Assembly: GCA_006844765.1 (NCBI GenBank)
Contig: SPJV01000148.1
Span: 1 to 25,438 of the forward strand
DNA length: 25,438 nucleotides
Direction: 5' to 3'
Source: Alphaproteobacteria bacterium
GTDB lineage: Bacteria > Pseudomonadota > Alphaproteobacteria > UBA8366 > Aestuariispiraceae
The notes beneath the pieces were generated by a model. That model was not told the DNA's origin. It did not search any database and saw only the letters and a program-made list of their open reading frames with translations. Of this stretch, positions 21,208 to 25,438 are shown piece by piece; the first letter of the stretch is position 1, and each line of letters starts with the position of its first letter. The translations under genes were made by a program, and so were the position numbers.

Positions 21208-22803
21208 CTAGAATTCAAATCGCCGCGTCAAAAGTGCCTGTCCGCGCATATTCTTGTATTGGAAGTTGTTCAGGTTTGAGTTCTGCCAAAGATATTCACC
21301 GGTAAGAGACAGTTGCGATCCCGACAGGAAATCTCGAACCGCATTTGTGACAGACCAACGCGGGTTCAACCAATGAAGGTTCGTCAGCTCCGTCATTGGC
21401 AGGCCATAGGTGGTCCGGAATTTGTAAGGATGCTCATGGCGTGCCCGACCACCATCGACCAAGGCGTCTGGTGCTCTATACCCACGGGACTTTGCAGAAA
21501 TGTCAGATGCCAGGAACTTCCCACCACCGAGTGCCCAAGTGTGGTTCAACGACATGCCCCATTGTTGATAGGCGAAGACTTCGGTGTTGCTATTTCCAGT
21601 ATCTCGCGCTGACCCTTTCCATTCATAACCAACGCCCCAACCGACCCGATGCTCTGGCGTAATGTTGAAGGCACCAGTTAGGTCAGCGTTCCCCTTGTTC
21701 CCAGTTCGCAGGGTAAGGGTCTGAAGGTCGAATGTGTTAGAGAATTTCTCATGCACATAGCGCAGACGGAAATTCATATCCATCGCGCCCAACGCCATGT
21801 CGCCCAGAAGACTGTTTAGACCGACGCCGTTATAAACGGTGTTTGCAAAATCATTCCGCCAACCAACGTCAACCGAAGCCCCATAGCCGGTGAAAAACTT
21901 CTCTCGGCTAAGCTCCAGAAGCGAATAATGCAGGCGCGGTGTTACGGTCAGCCCCGGGTAGCGCAGACGAACACCCGGCTCCAGCGTGAAAGCATGGAGG
22001 TCCAGATCGTCCCGGTTCTGCTGATCATCGACAACATAGGACATATCGGCGATCAGTTCATGCGGATTTTCAAACCCGGGATCATGGGTAATCCCATAGC
22101 TGACAATACCAAGCAGACCAAAATCTTCTTCCGGTCGATCACCCTCATTCGCAATCTCTGTTAAGGTACCGAGTGCAAATTGACGCTCAGACATCGGGGC
22201 CGAATTTCGGTTGGTATCGTAATGAGTGCCAAAACCAATCGTCACCACATGGCGGGTCAGTTTACGGCGATCTTCGATCTCACCCAGATAGTCATCAACC
22301 TGCGTGGCGATCTCTCCCGGCAGGTCTGCTGTTTCCTTGACCCGGTTAAACTCGCGCTCCGCTTCATCAACACTGTCCAACCGGAACAGGACAATCGCAT
22401 AGAGCAGCCGAACATCGGCGCGATTTGGCGCGATCAGAAGAATACGTTCTAAAGTCGCCGCCGAACCGCGGACATTGCCTTCTTCAATCTGTTGGCGCGC
22501 ATAGCATGTGTTCAGCAGGATATCATCCGGGCTGCTCAAAACATCCGCGAAGGTGAAATCCGGACACTCAAGTTCAAGCAGCGGGCGCCCGCCCTGAGCC
22601 TGTCCGCGCAGGTCTTGCAACGAGGCCGTAAGCCCCGCAGCCCTGTTCGTTTCAGCTTCCGGCGATTGCAATTGGGCGGAGGCCGTTCCCGCAAAGCCCG
22701 CCACCGAGAATCCGGTGACAAGCGCGATGGAACAAGCGGCACCGCCCTGCTTCGCAAGACACTGTACAGACTTATTCAGTTTCGAAATTAACGAAAAAGA
22801 CAC
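21208..22803 (-). CDS. TPR-plus-beta-barrel outer-membrane protein (Slam-like, type XI secretion type)
   Basis: A 531-residue outer-membrane protein. A signal peptide ends near residue 43 (GTASA-QLQ). Residues about 75-180 are TPR-like helices (GNVRGSAATLERILLIAPN, VRLLYAIVLFRLDSVDEAEREF), followed by LPGEIATQVDDYLGEIEDRRK and the barrel entry FGTHYDTNRNSAP. That order, including the D-N-N-x-A-P turn after the linker helix, is the hallmark layout of Slam/SlipAM (DUF560-type) surface-lipoprotein assembly modifiers. The remainder has alternating aromatic beta strands and ends in a Phe (RRFEF), the usual C-terminal barrel signal. I chose the GTG at 22803 because GGAG lies six bases before it; a GTG at 22830 would add nine residues. 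The FecR-domain gene follows. Family membership at the Slam level is likely but needs a profile search. Confidence 0.87.
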   Translation of the reverse strand: MSFSLISKLNKSVQCLAKQGGAACSIALVTGFSVAGFAGTASAQLQSPEAETNRAAGLTASLQDLRGQAQGGRPLLELECPDFTFADVLSSPDDILLNTCYARQQIEEGNVRGSAATLERILLIAPNRADVRLLYAIVLFRLDSVDEAEREFNRVKETADLPGEIATQVDDYLGEIEDRRKLTRHVVTIGFGTHYDTNRNSAPMSERQFALGTLTEIANEGDRPEEDFGLLGIVSYGITHDPGFENPHELIADMSYVVDDQQNRDDLDLHAFTLEPGVRLRYPGLTVTPRLHYSLLELSREKFFTGYGASVDVGWRNDFANTVYNGVGLNSLLGDMALGAMDMNFRLRYVHEKFSNTFDLQTLTLRTGNKGNADLTGAFNITPEHRVGWGVGYEWKGSARDTGNSNTEVFAYQQWGMSLNHTWALGGGKFLASDISAKSRGYRAPDALVDGGRARHEHPYKFRTTYGLPMTELTNLHWLNPRWSVTNAVRDFLSGSQLSLTGEYLWQNSNLNNFQYKNMRGQALLTRRFEF

Positions 22804-22996
22804 CGTTCGCTCCACGATCTCAACCGCCACAACCGCGTGACAAAATCTTTACCCCATCCATCCACGGATGTCCTAGCAATATTCGCTTCACCTTCAAAGT
22901 TAAATTACCAATACGCGCACAATACCCCAATACCAGAAGCGAGATGTTGCATTTTCGCATCACCTTAACAAAAGACCGTACGGACACACCAAGGTC

Positions 22997-23824
22997 CTAA
23001 AGCAGGTTCACCCGCATATTTTCGCGTGCGATGATAGCGCCGGACCAAGCTTCCCGCGCCTGCAGTTCCAACTTCCCCATAAACTCATCATCATGAGCAG
23101 GATCATGATGGAAGATCGCAAGCATTTTGGCGCCCGCCATTTTGCAGAGCTTCACACCTTCTTCCCAGGTCGAATGTCCCCAGCCGACCTTGTCGGGGAA
23201 TTCCTCTTCGGTATAGGTGCAGTCATAAATCACCATGTCCGAGCCCTCGATAAGCTCCAAGACATTCTCATCCGGCTCACCGGGAACATGTTCTGTATCG
23301 GTGACGTAACATACGGATTTCCCTCGATGCTCCACCCGATAGCCAGTCGCACCATTGGGATGGTTCAACGGCTTGGTTCGAATGGTGACATTCTCACCAA
23401 TATTAAAACTGTCACCAGCGTTGAAATCTTCGAAGGTGAGGCCGGCCCGCATGGCTTCCAGCGGGACAGGGAAGAAAGGCTGCGCCATCTGGCCGCCCAA
23501 AACCTTCCGAATTCCGCCCTGATCATCGGGAACATGCCCCGCCATGATATGGAAGTTGTTCCCGGGAATGAAGGCCGGCACAAAGAAGGGGAAGCCGTTA
23601 ATGTGGTCCCAATGGGTGTGCGACAGCATGATATGGGCGTGATTAACACCCTTGCGCAGCATCCATGTCCCAAGATTTCGGATTCCAGTCCCGGCATCAA
23701 AGACGATATGCGTACCGCCCGCCGAAACCTCGATACAACTGGTATTACCGCCGAACCCGATATGGCGCGGCGACGGGCAGGCTATAGAGCCGCGCACCCC
23801 CCAAAACTTCACTTTGAAGGCCAT
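22997..23824 (-). CDS. MBL-fold metal-dependent hydrolase (RNase Z / phosphodiesterase-like)
   Basis: A 275-residue metallo-beta-lactamase-fold hydrolase. The N-terminus KFWGVRGSIACPSP followed by GGNTSCIEV and DAGTGIR is typical of the PhnP/RNase Z-like phosphodiesterase branch. The two-metal site is complete: HTHWDH (H69, H71, D73, H74), H155 in LNHPNG, D176 in VTDTEH, and H239/H240 in FHHDP. No signal peptide is present, so it should be cytoplasmic. Likely substrates are phosphodiesters or cyclic nucleotides, but the sequence does not say which. The start is the ATG at 23824 behind GGAGGGG; a frame continues farther upstream without support. It lies downstream of the stator genes on the same strand at 196 bases, with a CRP-like palindrome and a small hairpin in that gap. 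Confidence 0.93.
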   Translation of the reverse strand: MAFKVKFWGVRGSIACPSPRHIGFGGNTSCIEVSAGGTHIVFDAGTGIRNLGTWMLRKGVNHAHIMLSHTHWDHINGFPFFVPAFIPGNNFHIMAGHVPDDQGGIRKVLGGQMAQPFFPVPLEAMRAGLTFEDFNAGDSFNIGENVTIRTKPLNHPNGATGYRVEHRGKSVCYVTDTEHVPGEPDENVLELIEGSDMVIYDCTYTEEEFPDKVGWGHSTWEEGVKLCKMAGAKMLAIFHHDPAHDDEFMGKLELQAREAWSGAIIARENMRVNLL

Positions 23825-23853
23825 CAGCCTAACCCCTCCGTCGCTTCCTTGCC

Positions 23854-23869
23854 GCCTTCCTTCGAAGGC
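23854..23869 (-). promoter_or_regulatory. Small hairpin in the leader of the MBL hydrolase gene
   Basis: GCCTTC (23854-23859) and GAAGGC (23864-23869) pair perfectly around a four-base loop, 30 bases before the start codon and just upstream of the GGAGGGG ribosome binding site. It may affect translation or mRNA stability; function is unknown. Confidence 0.3.
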
Positions 23870-23975
23870 AACCCCCAGCTTTACGCCCACCACTTCACAA
23901 GCCGGGTCAAGAAAGCCACACTACCAACCACTGGCAGTTCAACATCCTTGTTTACCAAGAGAATCTATCAACTCC

Positions 23976-23991
23976 TGTGACGACCGTCACA
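23976..23991. promoter_or_regulatory. CRP/FNR-family-type palindrome
   Basis: TGTGA-N6-TCACA (23976-23991) is an exact match to the classical CRP half-sites and spacing, here TGTGACGACCGTCACA. It lies 30 bases after the motB-like stop and about 150 bases before the MBL hydrolase start, so it would act on the latter. A terminator role is unlikely because the stem is short and no T-run follows. Confidence 0.5.
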
Positions 23992-24020
23992 CATAAACTG
24001 TATCTATTTGAAGTTCTTTC

Positions 24021-24689
24021 CTATTCCGGATAGAGACGCACCGAAACGCGCCGGTTCTTCTTCTGGTTTTCAAGGATAGGTTCATCCAACAAATCCCGGT
24101 GCGGCACCTTTGGTCGCGTATCCGCATAACCAGAGGCCTGAAGGTATTTGGGGTCCAAACCCAGGGCGGCAAACTCACGCACCACACGCGCAGCACGCGC
24201 CGTCGACAGCTCCCAGTTCGTGGGAAAGATTGGTGAGTTCTTTATCGGGACGTCATCCGTATGTCCCTGCACATCCACATGGTAGAGGTCATAGGGCGGC
24301 AGCTCCAATTCGCGCTTGATTTTGCCAAGCACAAATGTTGCCGCTTCGGTCAACTCTGCAGAGCCGGGCTTGAAGAATGACCCGCTCGCAAAATCAACAA
24401 CGACGCCTTCATCATCGAAACCGACATCAATCTGATCGGGCGGAATCTTCGTCTGATCCTGGACGATATTATTGATCTTGGAATTCAGGGAAAAAATCGG
24501 TTTGTCACTATCGACCTCCCCGCCCAGCTTTTCTTTAATCCCGGCCTGGACAGCCTCGAAAAGCGGCAGCTCGACCTTTGAGAAGGACACAAGCATCACA
24601 AAGAACGCCATCAACAACGTGATCGCATCCGCATAGGTCGCGATCCAGTCCTCCTCATCCGAAGGGGGTTCGGCTTTCTTTCGCGCCAT
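24021..24689 (-). CDS. MotB/PomB-type stator protein with OmpA-like domain
   Basis: A 222-residue inner-membrane protein with a C-terminal peptidoglycan-binding OmpA/MotB domain. The N-terminal helix (about 17-37) contains the ion-binding aspartate D21 in ATYADAITLLMAFFVMLVSFS, the stretch that defines MotB/PomB. The OmpA-like part (about 115-222) has GHTDDVPI, the NWELSTARA segment, GYADTRP and NRRVSVRLYP. The short N-terminus and SFSK after the helix look more like PomB than E. coli MotB, so the ion (H+ or Na+) is open. The start is the ATG at 24689, 20 bases after the MotA-like stop; no clear ribosome binding site is visible, which fits coupling to the upstream gene. It should anchor the stator to the cell wall and drive flagellar rotation. 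Confidence 0.93.
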   Translation of the reverse strand: MARKKAEPPSDEEDWIATYADAITLLMAFFVMLVSFSKVELPLFEAVQAGIKEKLGGEVDSDKPIFSLNSKINNIVQDQTKIPPDQIDVGFDDEGVVVDFASGSFFKPGSAELTEAATFVLGKIKRELELPPYDLYHVDVQGHTDDVPIKNSPIFPTNWELSTARAARVVREFAALGLDPKYLQASGYADTRPKVPHRDLLDEPILENQKKNRRVSVRLYPE

Positions 24690-24709
24690 GAGCCGGTAAC
24701 GGCGCGGCG

Positions 24710-25438
24710 TTAGCCGCCCGCCTCCTTCATCTGCTTGTCGATATCAAAACGGATCGCCGGATCGAGATAACTGTTCATGCGATCCTGGATGTAGCGTGGG
24801 TTTTTCCGGTCCGCGAGCATCGAAAGGCCCTCCAGGATCAGTTCATGCCGGAACCGCATGATCTGCCAGCGCTGGGTCAGTTTATTGGCTGCCGGAATGA
24901 AAATCATCCGCGCCAGAATGACGCCGTAAAGCGTTGTGTTCAACGCAACAGCCAGACCGGGACCAAGTTGCTTGGGGTCAGAGCCCATATTGTCCAGCAT
25001 GATGATCAGGCCAACCAGGGTCCCGATCATCCCGAAAGCCGGCGCCGTCGCGCCCATACCGCGCAGAATATTTGCGGGTACCATATTCCTCTCGAAAGCG
25101 GTATCCGCGACGCTTGTCAGATTGGCGCGGATTTCATCGCCTGCATAGCTGGTCAGCAGCATTTCCATGCCAAAGGAAAGGAAATCGTCCCCCTCAACCT
25201 TCTTGGCTTCGGCATCCAGGGCAATCAGGCCGCTTTTTTGCGCGACATATCCCCAGCGAATAATGCGGCCAACATCATTATTCAGAACGTTTCGACCCAT
25301 CCTGTGAACACCGAAGATGGAAAGCATGCCCCGCAACGCCAACATGACATACCGCGCTTCCTGGCCAAGGAAGGTCGACGCAAGCGTCCCGCCAACGACC
25401 ATGATCAGGCTGGAGACGCTGACAAAGATCGCATAATT
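24710..25438 (-). CDS. MotA/PomA-type stator protein (N-terminus outside window)
   Basis: The C-terminal 242 residues of a MotA/TolQ/ExbB-family ion-channel protein. The frame is open to the window edge and its first residues (NYAIFVSVSSLIMVVGGTLAS) match the start of helix 1/2 of PomA, so the true start is outside. Helices 3 and 4 are APAFGMIGTLVGLIIML (about 125-150) and GPGLAVALNTTLYGVILARM, with a cytoplasmic domain between helices 2 and 3. The conserved proline and threonine residues of the channel are present. It is followed at 20 bases by the MotB/PomB gene, forming the stator pair of the flagellar motor. PomAB-like sequence details suggest a Na+-type stator is possible but not proven. 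It may equally be a proton-driven unit. Confidence 0.93.
   Translation of the reverse strand, partial: NYAIFVSVSSLIMVVGGTLASTFLGQEARYVMLALRGMLSIFGVHRMGRNVLNNDVGRIIRWGYVAQKSGLIALDAEAKKVEGDDFLSFGMEMLLTSYAGDEIRANLTSVADTAFERNMVPANILRGMGATAPAFGMIGTLVGLIIMLDNMGSDPKQLGPGLAVALNTTLYGVILARMIFIPAANKLTQRWQIMRFRHELILEGLSMLADRKNPRYIQDRMNSYLDPAIRFDIDKQMKEAGG

Noticed and set aside
20312..21211. A 299-codon plus-strand frame opposite the FecR-domain gene
   Set aside because: No domain and Arg/His-rich shadow composition, while the minus strand has a signal peptide and a clear FecR domain.
22909..22933. Three CAATAC repeats upstream of the Slam-like gene
   Set aside because: Short, unevenly spaced (11 and 8 bases) and in AT-rich sequence, so not distinguishable from chance.
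1..25438. CRISPR array, insertion sequence, phage or antiviral defence genes
   Set aside because: No regularly spaced repeats with unique spacers, no transposase or integrase, and no defence-type protein motifs were seen on either strand.

Overview
The window looks like a stretch of chromosome from an alphaproteobacterium, most likely a free-living Rhodospirillales-type organism. I infer this from moderately high GC with alphaproteobacterial codon choice, from the block DUF1285 / CoA pyrophosphatase / DUF6111 / CCA-adding enzyme lying divergent to moxR / DUF58 / DUF4159, from an ATP-type PEP carboxykinase, and from a PomAB-like stator pair. I see no rRNA or tRNA gene, CRISPR array, insertion sequence, phage gene or plasmid gene. 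The gene at each edge is cut by the window: an aldehyde dehydrogenase at base 1 and a MotA/PomA-type protein at base 25438.

Layout, left to right. (1) Bases 1-1903, minus strand: a glutamine-synthetase-family ligase followed 12 bases later by an aldehyde dehydrogenase, probably amine or polyamine catabolism. A hairpin covers the ligase ribosome binding site. (2) Bases 1994-5537: a copper locus. copA (minus) and cueR (plus) diverge around a textbook CueR operator-promoter with a 19-bp spacer. copA is followed by a small exported protein, and cueR overlaps a membrane-anchored cytochrome c. (3) Bases 5684-7303: pckA, with a probable TTG start, behind a 477-base upstream region that holds a possible promoter and an 11-bp-phased repeat array. 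(4) Bases 7781-11318, minus strand: DUF1285, NudL-like CoA pyrophosphatase, DUF6111 membrane protein and cca, the last three joined by 4-base overlaps, then a degenerate 28-bp repeat and an SGNH hydrolase. (5) Bases 11404-18332, plus strand: a tightly coupled four-gene operon of MoxR ATPase, DUF58, BatA/DUF4159 membrane protein and a second VWA-like membrane protein. (6) Bases 18496-19698: a class V PLP enzyme whose 3' end overlaps the next gene by 20 bases. (7) Bases 19679-22803, minus strand: an outer-membrane protein with a Slam-like TPR-plus-barrel plan and, 50 bases downstream, a FecR-domain exported protein with a low-complexity linker and a beta-rich C-terminus. (8) Bases 22997-25438, minus strand: a PomAB/MotAB-like stator pair and an MBL-fold hydrolase, with a perfect CRP-type palindrome between them.

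How the parts work together. In the copper block, CueR senses Cu(I) and drives CopA export; the cytochrome and the small exported protein are likely envelope partners. In the MoxR block, an AAA+ ATPase is coupled to three VWA-like or membrane proteins, presumably for envelope protein maturation or stress tolerance. The best candidate for something undescribed is the Slam-like porin with its FecR-domain neighbour. I read it as a possible type XI-like secretion pair whose cargo carries a FecR domain; this is inference from architecture, not proof.
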